DNA of 64,000 nt from G963556115 sp963678205 (GTDB lineage: Bacteria; Planctomycetota; SZUA-567). Shown one piece after another: positions 54,998 to 63,316 of this stretch (within the stretch, counting starts at the first letter, position 1; the number at the start of each line of letters is the position of its first letter). Below the pieces are notes generated by a model that was not told the DNA's origin, made no database searches, and saw only the letters and a program-made list of their open reading frames with translations. The position numbers were made by a program, and so were the translations under genes. The stretch lies in NCBI GenBank assembly GCA_963678205.1, contig OY782760.1, positions 2,666,001 to 2,730,000 of the forward strand, given 5' to 3'.

Positions 54998-55798
54998 CTA
55001 CTCAGCGTCATCTGGCATAGTGAAAGCACCCATCTTAGATAGGTTAGAAGGTACATCCATACCTTTTTCATCAGACTTACCAGCAGCTCTTGCCTTAATA
55101 GCAGACTTATTAGAAGCATTTTTAGCTCCCTCTTTAATTGCTTCACCAAGTTTATTAAGAAGAAGCTGAATACTTCTCTGTGAATCATCATTAGCAGGAA
55201 CAATAAAATCGACTGGATCTGGATTACTGTCAGTATCTACAATACCAATAAGAGGAATTCCAAGTTTCATAGCTTCAGCTACAGCGATGTCTTCCTGAGA
55301 TGGATCAACAATTACAATCGCACCAGGAATTTCTTTCATGTCGCGAATACCTTCGAAATTTCTGAAAATCTTTTTCTTCTCACGAGTAAGACTTGAGACC
55401 ATCTTCTTGGAGAAATTTTCAATAGCACCTGTTTTCTCAAGAGCTTCAAGTTCTTCTAGACGAACAACACGTTTACGCATTGTGTCCATATTTGTTAAAG
55501 TACCACCTAACCATCTATGTACAACAAAGTAGCTATTAGCTTCACTTGCTTCCTGACGAACAATATCAGCAGCCTGTCTCTTTGTACCAACAAAAAGAAT
55601 TTTTTTACCGCTTGCAGCAACTTTGTTTAAAAATAAACTTGCTCGAATAAGACCTTTTAAAGTTTCACGAAGATCAATAATATGAATTCCACCTTTTTTC
55701 GAATGAATATAAGGTTTCATCTTTGGATCCCAGCGTGAAGTCTTACTTCCGAAATGCACTCCAGCTTCAATAAGCTCTTGTAGAGTAACGTCTGCCAT
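54998..55798 (-). CDS. rpsB: 30S ribosomal protein S2
   Basis: S2 binds the small subunit near the neck of the 30S head. The 266-residue chain carries VTLQELIEAGVHFGSKTSRW, MKPYIHSKKGGIHIIDLR, ILFVGTKRQAADIVRQEA, YFVVHRWLGGTLTNMDTMRKR, VIVDPSQEDIAVAEA and IPLIGIVDTDSNP, all standard S2 signatures. A good ribosome site (AGGAG) precedes the ATG. It is the first gene of rpsB-tsf, driven by the promoter at 55942 and a leader with two hairpins. Confidence 0.98.
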   Translation of the reverse strand: MADVTLQELIEAGVHFGSKTSRWDPKMKPYIHSKKGGIHIIDLRETLKGLIRASLFLNKVAASGKKILFVGTKRQAADIVRQEASEANSYFVVHRWLGGTLTNMDTMRKRVVRLEELEALEKTGAIENFSKKMVSSLTREKKKIFRNFEGIRDMKEIPGAIVIVDPSQEDIAVAEAMKLGIPLIGIVDTDSNPDPVDFIVPANDDSQRSIQLLLNKLGEAIKEGAKNASNKSAIKARAAGKSDEKGMDVPSNLSKMGAFTMPDDAE

Positions 55799-55935
55799 TT
55801 TTTCTCCTATGGGTTTAACAAGCTAACATATTGATATTCCATGCGTTAAAGCACGCCAAGGCAATATATCAGCTTAAAAAAAGTAATGTGCCAAGCACAA
55901 TAACATATCACCAGACCCGCATCGGATCTGATTTT
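55799..55935 (-). promoter_or_regulatory. Structured 5' leader of rpsB-tsf
   Basis: Between the promoter and rpsB the RNA can form AGATCC-GATGC-GGGTCT (near 55917-55933) and TGTGC-TTG-GCACA (55887-55899), the second followed by TTACTTTTTTT. This could be an attenuator-like or S2-autoregulated leader; the second stem is only 5 bp, so this is inference. Confidence 0.4.
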
Positions 55936-55941
55936 GTTTTT

Positions 55942-55969
55942 AATATATTCATAACTCCTGTAAAGTCAA
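55942..55969 (-). promoter_or_regulatory. Sigma-70 promoter of rpsB-tsf
   Basis: On the minus strand TTGACT, 16 bases, TATATT, about 145 bases before the rpsB ATG. It matches the promoter form at 47144 and 59703. Confidence 0.75.
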
Positions 55970-56106
55970 TAGCTAAAACAATTTTTTAACAATTTTTATC
56001 ACCATTAGTTCATAATTTTATCTGATATAACAGCTATTCATTTTTGATTTATCCTAAGATCTAGTTTTTTCTTGATTTTATTGCATATCTATATAATAAT
56101 ATATAA

Positions 56107-56138
56107 ACAGAGTTTTCATTATAACTCTGTGTTTTTTC
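56107..56138 (+). terminator. Terminator-like hairpin upstream of the STAS gene
   Basis: ACAGAGTT pairs with AACTCTGT (8 bp, 8-base loop), followed by GTTTTTT. A weak promoter-like TTGATT with TAATAA lies just before it at about 56074-56100, and a TATAAT at 56140 just after. It may be an attenuator or the end of a very short RNA. Confidence 0.55.
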
Positions 56139-56173
56139 TGTATAATCCAAAAATAATGGAGCTTTAGTAAATT

Positions 56174-56458
56174 ATGAAAAAAATTATAATGGATGTTGGC
56201 GTGAAATATCCTGATATCACTGGATCAACTGCACAAGCATTTATTGATGAATTACTCAAGCTGGAAAAATCTTCTTATGATGAAATTGTTTTAGATTTTA
56301 AAGATACGACATCAATTAGTTCTATGGCTATGGGTACACTATACTCAACCTATCATACACTGGCTAACCAGAAGCGCAGCTTGAAAATTATCAACCCAAG
56401 CACCAATGTTTCACGGCTACTATCTCTAGTCAATATGAATGAAATTATGGAAAAATAA
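56174..56458 (+). CDS. STAS-domain protein (anti-sigma-factor antagonist type)
   Basis: A 94-residue single STAS domain: VGVKYPDITGSTAQAFID, then YDEIVLDFKDTTSISSMAMGTL and SLKIINPSTNVSRLLSLVNM. The phospho-acceptor region is ISSMAMG, where SpoIIAA-type proteins have Asp-Ser-Ser-Gly or similar; Ser residues are present. It may regulate a partner-switching anti-sigma factor, but no kinase of the SpoIIAB type lies next to it. The following gene, 48 bases downstream, codes for a receiver/DUF2225 protein, a more likely partner in this operon. Confidence 0.87.
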   Translation: MKKIIMDVGVKYPDITGSTAQAFIDELLKLEKSSYDEIVLDFKDTTSISSMAMGTLYSTYHTLANQKRSLKIINPSTNVSRLLSLVNMNEIMEK

Positions 56459-56506
56459 GCTATAAAGCACTAATAAGCCATTGCTATTTTTTAGAAAAGG
56501 ATTATA

Positions 56507-57976
56507 TTGCAGCAATTTAATGTCGACCCAAGCAAAGAGCAGACCGCTCTTGAAAACCAAAGAGTACTAATAGCTGATGCGGACATTCAGTCCCGCAATA
56601 TTCTTTCATTGGTTCTTCGTAAACTTGGTGCAACAGTAGAAGAGCTAAGCAGCGGTAAAGATGCTTACGAATTATTACAAAGAAAAACATACCGTAAGAG
56701 TGAGAGTATTAACCTAATGATTATGGGCATAGACTTACCCCAAATGGATGGGATAAATCTATTACGACTTATCCGTGACCACAATTTACTCAAAGAACTT
56801 CCAGTATTTGTTCTTCACACGACGAAAGAAGACAGAGAGCTCCACGAGTGCCGTTGTCTTGGTATCGCTGGAAATATCCCCAAACCGGTCAATGTTGTAG
56901 ATGCTGTATCATCCATTGCCACTGAAATTTCAAAATTAAAGAAAGAAAAAAAAGACGAGCCTTCTCCTAAGAAAAAAATAACCTGTGAATACACTGACAC
57001 TGGTTTTCCTATTGAATTTCTTAATATTCCAACCAGAGAGAGCTATCCCTTAACAACCTCCTTCTACAGATGCCCTATCTGTGATCAGATTTTTTCCGCG
57101 CCAAAACTTAAGGATAAATCACTACCTTCTGATCCTGCAGACCATTTGCAAATTGGATTATATAGCACTGGAAACACTGACTTTGAATATGTCGTTCCTT
57201 TGCTTATTGAAATAATCGCATGTCCAAGCTGTCTATGGACCGCAGACCGAGAAGGTTTTTTACGCATATGGAATCGAGACTCAGCTAAATATCATGAAAT
57301 AGTAAGAATACCAAGAAACCTCTGGGAATTCCCATCTTTCACACTAACCCCTAAGGTAAAGAATGAGTTTGCTCTTTTCTTAAGAAAACGTATGGAATTT
57401 GCACATAAGATAAGCGATTTAGGAGAAGCATTATTCTCTATTTCACGTATAGATAGAAAATTCCCCAGAAATTTCCCAGATACTCAAATAAGTATAGATT
57501 TGGCTCTATTCTGTAATGAATATATAATATCAAATTCTGATACTAGAACTCGCTCAATTCTTCGTCATAAAGGAGCAGAGTATCTAATAAAGAAACAGCA
57601 CATAACCAATATGATGCTAGAGAGAGTGCGTAAAAAAGAAGATAAAAAGACTCTCTTTACCAATAGGATAGAATCGATAATTAAAGCTATGGAATTACTC
57701 CTTAGAGTTGATGAAATTGATTTACCGACAATCCAGCACCGTTGCAAGTTTTTACGTCAAAAATATTTTCTTGCACACATGTTAAGCAATATTCTGCCAA
57801 ATCCAGATCAAAAACTCCGTATTATCCAACACAAAGATAATGCGCTTGCTTCATTAAATGAATTACTGGCAAACTCAATCGCAAGTAAAAACAACATTGA
57901 GGCAAGAATAATAAACAAAGAACTTGATGTTATTGTAAACCACATAAATCTTGCAAAACTGAATTTTCCAAGCTAG
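56507..57976 (+). CDS. Pseudo-receiver protein with DUF2225 zinc domain
   Basis: A 489-residue protein with TTG start behind AAAAGGA. Residues about 18-145 are a receiver domain (RVLIADADIQSRNILSLVL, LPQMDGINLLRLIRDHN, ELPVFVLHTTKEDRE, GNIPKPVNVVDAV). The acidic pair and K126 remain, but the phospho-acceptor Asp is replaced by G74 (MIMGIDLPQMDG), so it should not be phosphorylated normally. After a Lys-rich linker comes a DUF2225-like part with two CxxC pairs, C189/C192 (YRCPICDQ) and C239/C242 (IACPSC), probably binding zinc, then a helical C-terminus. Likely operon with the STAS gene 48 bases upstream. Confidence 0.85.
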   Translation: MQQFNVDPSKEQTALENQRVLIADADIQSRNILSLVLRKLGATVEELSSGKDAYELLQRKTYRKSESINLMIMGIDLPQMDGINLLRLIRDHNLLKELPVFVLHTTKEDRELHECRCLGIAGNIPKPVNVVDAVSSIATEISKLKKEKKDEPSPKKKITCEYTDTGFPIEFLNIPTRESYPLTTSFYRCPICDQIFSAPKLKDKSLPSDPADHLQIGLYSTGNTDFEYVVPLLIEIIACPSCLWTADREGFLRIWNRDSAKYHEIVRIPRNLWEFPSFTLTPKVKNEFALFLRKRMEFAHKISDLGEALFSISRIDRKFPRNFPDTQISIDLALFCNEYIISNSDTRTRSILRHKGAEYLIKKQHITNMMLERVRKKEDKKTLFTNRIESIIKAMELLLRVDEIDLPTIQHRCKFLRQKYFLAHMLSNILPNPDQKLRIIQHKDNALASLNELLANSIASKNNIEARIINKELDVIVNHINLAKLNFPS

Positions 57977-58048
57977 TTGTTTACTTCTTTATAAAATTGT
58001 ATATTTAATTCAAAACCTCTTTTATCTCATTAAATAATGATAGCAAAA

Positions 58049-58072
58049 ACAGGAATGTGTGAACTATCCTGT
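58049..58072 (-). terminator. Hairpin after the aminotransferase gene
   Basis: On the minus strand ACAGGA-12 bases-TCCTGT (6 bp), followed by TTTTTGC. It lies about 130 bases past the aminotransferase stop; modest support. Confidence 0.4.
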
Positions 58073-58201
58073 CTCAATTGAATAAAATTATACCAACATC
58101 AGCCTTATACAAAATTTTTATGACACCACTACAGTATCCAAATATATTTCATGCGTATAACTCAAACTAACAACAAAATTAATATAATAATTAGCACACA
58201 T

Positions 58202-59551
58202 CTACTCAACTATAGTTGCGTACTCACAAGCTTCCTTCATTATTTTTACAGCAAATAGAATATTTTCAATCTCCTCAAAGCCATAACTTATCCTAAGCTC
58301 CCTACTGCCAGCATCAACACAATCACCATAAGGATTCTGACAAATTTCACCAGGGACATAAACCACTACTGGCTTCTTCTCACCTTCCATATCACACAAA
58401 TCATACTTAGCAATACCAGTAGTACGTGTTAAATAAGAATAAAATTTTGAGCCTGTCCCAGTCTGGACATTTTTGAAAGTTATATAAAAGTAAAAACCGC
58501 ACTCCCCTCCACTAAGACTTTCCAGCCAATCAGATAGTTCACTCTCAATTTTACGCCTAATCTTTTCGGCCTTATCCTTATAGGTGGCATTAACTTTTTC
58601 TATCTGACTATCAACAACATTATCTAGCATCCACGCCGTTGCTTCCTGCATTATCAATGAATTTGAAAATCCAGTATCTGCTGTCTTCTGTACAATTGCA
58701 GAAAGCACTGTTGAATTATCACCAATAATATAGCCTATACGTAATGCAGGCGCAAGAATTTTTGAAAAGGTTCCAATTTCAAAAACAGGAATTGAATATT
58801 TTTCATGCAATACAGATTTAATTTCAGGACAATTTTTACCATGATTCAGTGAATCATATGCACAGTCAAAAATTACAGGTATTTTTCTACCCAACATTTT
58901 CGACACGTCAATTGCAACATTAATAATTCCTATTCTATTAGCATATGAGATTACACTCCCGCTAGGGTTATTGACTGTTACTATATATAAAAACTCAAGT
59001 TTATCAAGATCACTTGCCCCCATCGTCAAGAGGTACTTTTTTAACGAGCTAGGTTCAAGGCCTGAAACTCCTTCTTTAATAGTTCGTATTTCAAAACCCT
59101 TTCTCTCAAGAGTTTCGCAGTATATATAATAATACGGATCAGCAGTAACAACTATTCCTTTTTTAAAAATATCGCCTAAAGAATCTAGAATAGACGTTGC
59201 GCCATTTGCACCGACAACAAGTCTCAATTCATTAAGTCTATTTTCTAATAAGCCTGGGTCCCTCCTTCCCATGAACCTCTTTATTGCGCCAATAAGATTT
59301 GGCGATCCTTCAGGTCCTCCATAATTCAGCGGCATCCTATGATCTTGAGGATGAGTGCACACGTATTGAATTGCATCTATAACTTCTTCATTTGGCATGG
59401 TCTCTTCATTTACATAACCAACCCCTAAATTTATGTCTATACCGTCTCTAAAAGTTTTAGCAAATTCACCAGTCATTTTTGCAACAGGCGAAGGAATAAG
59501 AGATTTAGTTGCAAACTCTGAAAGCTCAATATCTTTTATGTTCTCAGGCAT
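58202..59551 (-). CDS. PLP-dependent aminotransferase, class I/II fold
   Basis: A 449-residue fold-type I aminotransferase. Visible marks are INLGVGYVNEETMPNEEV, LNYGGPEGSPNLIGAIKRF, VVGANGATSILDSLG (substrate entrance), VTVNNPSGSVIS (the NP of PLP-binding), VIFDCAYDSLNHG (Asp/Tyr) and the PLP lysine in IGTFSKILAPALRIGYI at about residue 265. The C-terminus ends RELRISYGFEEIENILFAV with the substrate carboxylate Arg. Specificity is not readable; MocR-free stand-alone enzymes of this shape act on many amino acids. GGGGAG site before the ATG. It is divergent from the LacI-type regulator and may be its target, though no shared operator was found here. Confidence 0.85.
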   Translation of the reverse strand: MPENIKDIELSEFATKSLIPSPVAKMTGEFAKTFRDGIDINLGVGYVNEETMPNEEVIDAIQYVCTHPQDHRMPLNYGGPEGSPNLIGAIKRFMGRRDPGLLENRLNELRLVVGANGATSILDSLGDIFKKGIVVTADPYYYIYCETLERKGFEIRTIKEGVSGLEPSSLKKYLLTMGASDLDKLEFLYIVTVNNPSGSVISYANRIGIINVAIDVSKMLGRKIPVIFDCAYDSLNHGKNCPEIKSVLHEKYSIPVFEIGTFSKILAPALRIGYIIGDNSTVLSAIVQKTADTGFSNSLIMQEATAWMLDNVVDSQIEKVNATYKDKAEKIRRKIESELSDWLESLSGGECGFYFYITFKNVQTGTGSKFYSYLTRTTGIAKYDLCDMEGEKKPVVVYVPGEICQNPYGDCVDAGSRELRISYGFEEIENILFAVKIMKEACEYATIVE

Positions 59552-59702
59552 AACTCCCCAATCATATCAAAATCATGCGATTTCCTGATTACCAGGATCA
59601 AAATAATGTATATACACGCTGATATATCATAAATTATATAATATATTACGTCAATAGCGAATCATAAAGTAACACCGCTTTAACAAAATTTAAATTTTAA
59701 AT

Positions 59703-59730
59703 TTGACTAAACACAAAAATATCGTATATT
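59703..59730 (+). promoter_or_regulatory. Strong sigma-70 promoter of the LacI-type gene
   Basis: TTGACT, 16 bases, TATATT; the operator at 59739 starts 8 bases past the -10 box, overlapping the expected transcription start. This fits autoregulation. Confidence 0.75.
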
Positions 59731-59738
59731 AACTTAAG

Positions 59739-59752
59739 TGAACACGCGTTCA
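59739..59752. promoter_or_regulatory. Probable LacI-type operator
   Basis: TGAACACGCGTTCA, nearly palindromic (12 of 14 positions) with a central CG, the form bound by LacI/GalR-family dimers. It sits between the -10 box and the start codon of the regulator gene. Confidence 0.6.
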
Positions 59753-59778
59753 GAATCAAGTATTGATAAGAGAAAAGT

Positions 59779-60834
59779 ATGAAAATTAACAGTACAGAAG
59801 TTGCTAAAAAAGCAGGAGTATCACGCAGTACAGTTTCCAGGGTAATCAATAATAACCCTAATGTTATAGAGAGCACCCGCCAGAAAGTTTTAAAGGTAAT
59901 TGAAGAACTGAACTATACTCCTAACACCAATGCTCAGACACTTGCTGGTAAAAAAAGCAGTGTTATTGGACTCTTTATTTTTGAAAGTAATTTCAACAAA
60001 GAAATAGCAGGCTCAACTCTTGAATACTATATGAATTTTGTTTCATCATTAGGGGAAGAAGTTTTCAGATATAGACACCAGCTTTTAATTGATGTTGTAT
60101 ATAATCAAGAGAGCGAGATAAGAGTAAGAAGCCTTTTTCAAAATGGCAACATCTCATGTGGAGTATTTATTGGAGCCGAAGTAAACAATAAGTTCATCGA
60201 AGACTTTATTCATACTGACAACAAAGTTGCCCTTATAGATTACTCAACCAATCCTAAACTCATAACAGATACTATTAGTTTAATCAATACTGACGATTTG
60301 GTTGCAGCTAAACACATCACTGAAGAATTAATAGCAATGGGATGTAAAAAAATCCTGCACATATCCGGAAACCTTACAAAGCTCACAGCAACGCAACGAG
60401 TAAAAGGTTATAAGAAAGCAATAAAAAATTCAGAGTTAACTCTAGATAACAATCTTATCTACAAAGGAGATTTTACAAATATCTCCGGATACAAAGCAAT
60501 TATTAACTGCATAGAAAAAGGCATTGAGTTTGACTCAATTTTTGCAGCAAATGACCTTATGGCTAGAGGGGCAAAAAAAGCAATAGAGGATAAAGGATTA
60601 AAAACTGTGCCGATTTGGGGGTTTGATAACTTACAGGGCAGTTTACCATTAGGCATAATGAGTGCAGATCCCTGTCTTGAAGAAAGTGCAATAAAAGTAA
60701 TCAAAAGCCTACTAAATCCAAATAGCGAAAACAAAAAAGTTCACTATACTCCAGTGCGTTTAATAAGAAATATGGACGACTACTTAAATTCTTACCGCTT
60801 CACACACAATAGATGCAACTTTGATCTCTCATAA
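59779..60834 (+). CDS. LacI/GalR-family transcriptional regulator
   Basis: A 351-residue repressor. The N-terminal HTH is STEVAKKAGVSRSTVSRVIN at residues 4-23, followed by the hinge region NYTPNTNAQTLAGKKSSVIGL. The periplasmic-binding-protein-like sensor domain covers about residues 60-340: FESNFNKEIAGSTLEY, LINTDDLVAAKHITEEL, KILHISGNLTKLTATQRVKGY, FDSIFAANDLMARGAKKAIED and VPIWGFDNLQGSLPLGIMSADP, all typical. The effector cannot be read. The promoter and an operator lie directly upstream, so it is likely autoregulated. Divergent neighbour: an aminotransferase gene. Confidence 0.95.
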   Translation: MKINSTEVAKKAGVSRSTVSRVINNNPNVIESTRQKVLKVIEELNYTPNTNAQTLAGKKSSVIGLFIFESNFNKEIAGSTLEYYMNFVSSLGEEVFRYRHQLLIDVVYNQESEIRVRSLFQNGNISCGVFIGAEVNNKFIEDFIHTDNKVALIDYSTNPKLITDTISLINTDDLVAAKHITEELIAMGCKKILHISGNLTKLTATQRVKGYKKAIKNSELTLDNNLIYKGDFTNISGYKAIINCIEKGIEFDSIFAANDLMARGAKKAIEDKGLKTVPIWGFDNLQGSLPLGIMSADPCLEESAIKVIKSLLNPNSENKKVHYTPVRLIRNMDDYLNSYRFTHNRCNFDLS

Positions 60835-60848
60835 TAACTTTCTACTAT

Positions 60849-61556
60849 TTAAATAGGCGGATCAAATACAGAGTCAGCCAAAACTCCTTCAAATAACCGA
60901 TAAGATTTACTTGCGACATCAGCCAACTGCTTATCATGTGTGACCAGCACCATTGCCGCCCCCTGACTTTTAACTACATCAAAAAGCATATCCATAACCT
61001 CACTTCCGCTCTGAGGATCAAGATTCCCTGTAGGCTCATCACAAAGAAGAATTGCCGGGTCAGTATATAACGCTCTTGCAATAGCAACTCTTTGCTGCTC
61101 TCCACCAGATAGTTTTGATGGTTTATGCTTTAGACGATCTGATAGCCCTACTTTGTCCAAAAGCTCAAGTGCGAATTTTTTACCCATATTTTTACGAGCA
61201 AAATTTCCAGCAATTAACACATTATCAAGTGCTGTAAGATCACCAAAAAGATGATACTGTTGAAATACAAACCCTATTTCCTGTCCCCTTATCTTTGTCT
61301 TAGCAGCATCGCTTATACAAGAAGTATCAACACCATTTATAAAAATTTCTCCAGAAGTAGGAGTATCAAGAAGACCTAGAGTATTTAAAAATGTGCTCTT
61401 ACCGGTTCCACTGCGACCAATAATCGCAATACTCTCACCACTATACACCGAAAATTCCAAACCTTTGAGGATTCCAAGTTCCTTCTCGCCATCATGAAAA
61501 CTCTTATACAACTTTTTAGCTTGCATAACAGGTTCAGTATGTATAAATTCACTCAT
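60849..61556 (-). CDS. lolD: ABC transporter ATPase, LolD-like
   Basis: A 235-residue ATPase of the LolD/MacB/FtsE type. Walker A is IIGRSGTGKSTFLNTLGLLD at about residues 45-63, the Q-loop region is EIGFVFQQYHLFGDLTALDNVL, the signature is KLSGGEQQRVAIARALYTDPAILLCDEPTGNLDPQSG (here shown in parts: KLSGGEQQRVAIARAL and LLCDEPTGNLDPQSG), and the H-loop is VLVTHDKQLAD. Family members extract lipoproteins from the inner membrane (Lol), export macrolides or control division hydrolases. The partner permease, 32 bases upstream in the operon, is LolC/E-like, so a Lol role is favoured but not proved. The ATG at 61556 is used; a TTG five codons earlier is possible. Confidence 0.88.
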   Translation of the reverse strand: MSEFIHTEPVMQAKKLYKSFHDGEKELGILKGLEFSVYSGESIAIIGRSGTGKSTFLNTLGLLDTPTSGEIFINGVDTSCISDAAKTKIRGQEIGFVFQQYHLFGDLTALDNVLIAGNFARKNMGKKFALELLDKVGLSDRLKHKPSKLSGGEQQRVAIARALYTDPAILLCDEPTGNLDPQSGSEVMDMLFDVVKSQGAAMVLVTHDKQLADVASKSYRLFEGVLADSVFDPPI

Positions 61557-61588
61557 AGCATTTTCTCGCAATTTATATAATTTAAAAT

Positions 61589-62833
61589 TTATTCTTCTTT
61601 TAAAGCAGTTACAGGTTCTCTACATCCAGCAGAAAACGCGGGATACAAGGCTGACAACAATGATATAAAGAGAGCAGCACCTGCATAAATAGCCACTTTC
61701 CATGTATAGATAACAGGCGGACTCGTATGTCCGAATAACTGCGGAGAATAAAAAGGTTGATCTGTCAAAAACTCCCAGATATCACTCAAATTAAGTCCAA
61801 CAAGATACCCTGCTCCAACACCCAAGATAACCCCCATTAAGCCAATAAATAACCCTACAAGTAAAAAGATACCTATAGTATTGACTCTCTTAGCTCCAAT
61901 ACAACGCAGAAGCCCTACATCCCTGACCCTTCTACTAGCGAGAGTTGCAAGTACAGCAAACACGCAAAAACCCGATGAAAGATTCATAAAAAAGAGCACA
62001 ACCTCCATTAGCATATTCTCATAAGCCATTCCATCATGGATAGATTTCCAGCGTTTCTGCCAAGTCGTACTATATACCCCGCGATAACTCAACCCCAATG
62101 CAGGGACGATATTCTTAAGAATTGGTACTTCCAGCTCATTTGCTTCTTCAGGATTATTCAAAAAGAAAGAAAGTCCAGATACACCCTTTATTTTCTGCTC
62201 GCCCTCAGTCATAAACAATTGCCGTGCATCATCTAATTTAATAAAGAACCCATTACGATCCTTAAGAGGTGAGCCACTACTGAAGATACTACTGACATAA
62301 AAATTTTTACTTACAAGCTTATTTGAATCTGGAGGAGAGTAACTCACAGTCATGGTATCGCCAGCTCTAACCCCTAAGCGCTCTGCAAGATTTATTCCCA
62401 CAAAAGCAGGAGAATTTCCGCCAGTATCGGTATCAGGAACAACCCATTCTGGATTTTCAGGATCTATTCTAATATCCTGAAGATGTTCAGCAATAGAAGA
62501 CAACTTCAATTCTTTCTTAAGATCAATACCATACGCCACACCAGGTTCTGTGATCATTCCATGCTTAAGAAGTGCATAATCCATAATTAATGGAGTAAAG
62601 CCTTTTACACCTTTAATATTCGAAATATTAGAAAGATTTGCCTCAGGAATTGGCGTTCGGAAAGAAATCGCAACTTGTTCTCCGAGATTACGAATGCGCC
62701 TTTCCATATCTACCAACATTCCATCAGTAACACCTATTACAACAATAGAAGCCATCAAAGTAAGCCCTACTACCACAACAGCAATATAATTTATTATTCT
62801 AGCATGGACATATATCCAGGCAAGTTTTATCAT
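61589..62833 (-). CDS. ABC transporter permease, LolC/LolE-like
   Basis: A 414-residue permease. The first span (about residues 15-38, NYIAVVVVGLTLMASIVVIGVTDG) is followed by a large extracytoplasmic domain (about 40-265, with GVKGFTPLIMDYALLKHG, VGINLAERLGVRAGDTMTVSY) and three spans in an FtsX-type C-terminus (FFMNLSSGFCVFAVLATLASRRVRDVGLLRCIGA, given as FFMNLSSGFCVFAVL and RRVRDVGLLRCIGA). This is the LolC/E-MacB-FtsX topology. Only one permease gene accompanies lolD, so it could form homodimers (LolF-like) or pair with a gene elsewhere. ATG at 62833; other in-frame ATGs at 62842 and 62839. Confidence 0.85.
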   Translation of the reverse strand: MIKLAWIYVHARIINYIAVVVVGLTLMASIVVIGVTDGMLVDMERRIRNLGEQVAISFRTPIPEANLSNISNIKGVKGFTPLIMDYALLKHGMITEPGVAYGIDLKKELKLSSIAEHLQDIRIDPENPEWVVPDTDTGGNSPAFVGINLAERLGVRAGDTMTVSYSPPDSNKLVSKNFYVSSIFSSGSPLKDRNGFFIKLDDARQLFMTEGEQKIKGVSGLSFFLNNPEEANELEVPILKNIVPALGLSYRGVYSTTWQKRWKSIHDGMAYENMLMEVVLFFMNLSSGFCVFAVLATLASRRVRDVGLLRCIGAKRVNTIGIFLLVGLFIGLMGVILGVGAGYLVGLNLSDIWEFLTDQPFYSPQLFGHTSPPVIYTWKVAIYAGAALFISLLSALYPAFSAGCREPVTALKEE

Positions 62834-62869
62834 ATACATCAAAATATCTCACTAGAGGTTGTTGAATAA

Positions 62870-63316
62870 ATTGTCATCATTAATTATTTATTATCATATT
62901 TTATAAATATGCCTTCAACGCACAAGGAATCTTTTTTTTTATAAAAAATGATAACGAGACAAGTCTTTCTAATGCTTTATACACCTATAATAAAACTAAC
63001 CATAATAACGTAAAATTATTCACATCAAATTATTAAGAATTTAGTTGCATATCACATTATAATTCATAGCTCTGCAGCATATTACATAACAGGACAATCC
63101 TGCAATATATTATATAACAAGATATTAGCAACTTCTATTTAGCATATAATATTATCCTAAAAACTAAATTCTAAATCTGCGATTCTTTCAAAAAATATTT
63201 CTTGCTGTTTTGTGCATACTGGGTAAAATATAATTATTTATGAGTAAAAATATTTTAATTAATTTAACAATACTTTTTATATTTCAATTAAAATATAAAT
63301 AAATTGGAGATATTAT
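62870..63316. repeat. AT-rich spacer with imperfect direct repeats
   Basis: A gene-free gap of about 450 bases. At 63073-63096 and 63101-63124 two 24-base units (starting TGCA, ending in AGGACA and AAGATA) match at 19 of 24 positions with a period of 28; every difference is a G-A or C-T change. A weaker third unit begins near 63046. It precedes the unknown gene at 63317 and could be a regulatory repeat or a low-complexity run. No gene or RNA is visible. Confidence 0.5.

Noticed and set aside
63046..63124. Possible CRISPR array
   Set aside because: Units are diverged, period is only about 28 with no distinct spacers, and there are no cas genes in the window.
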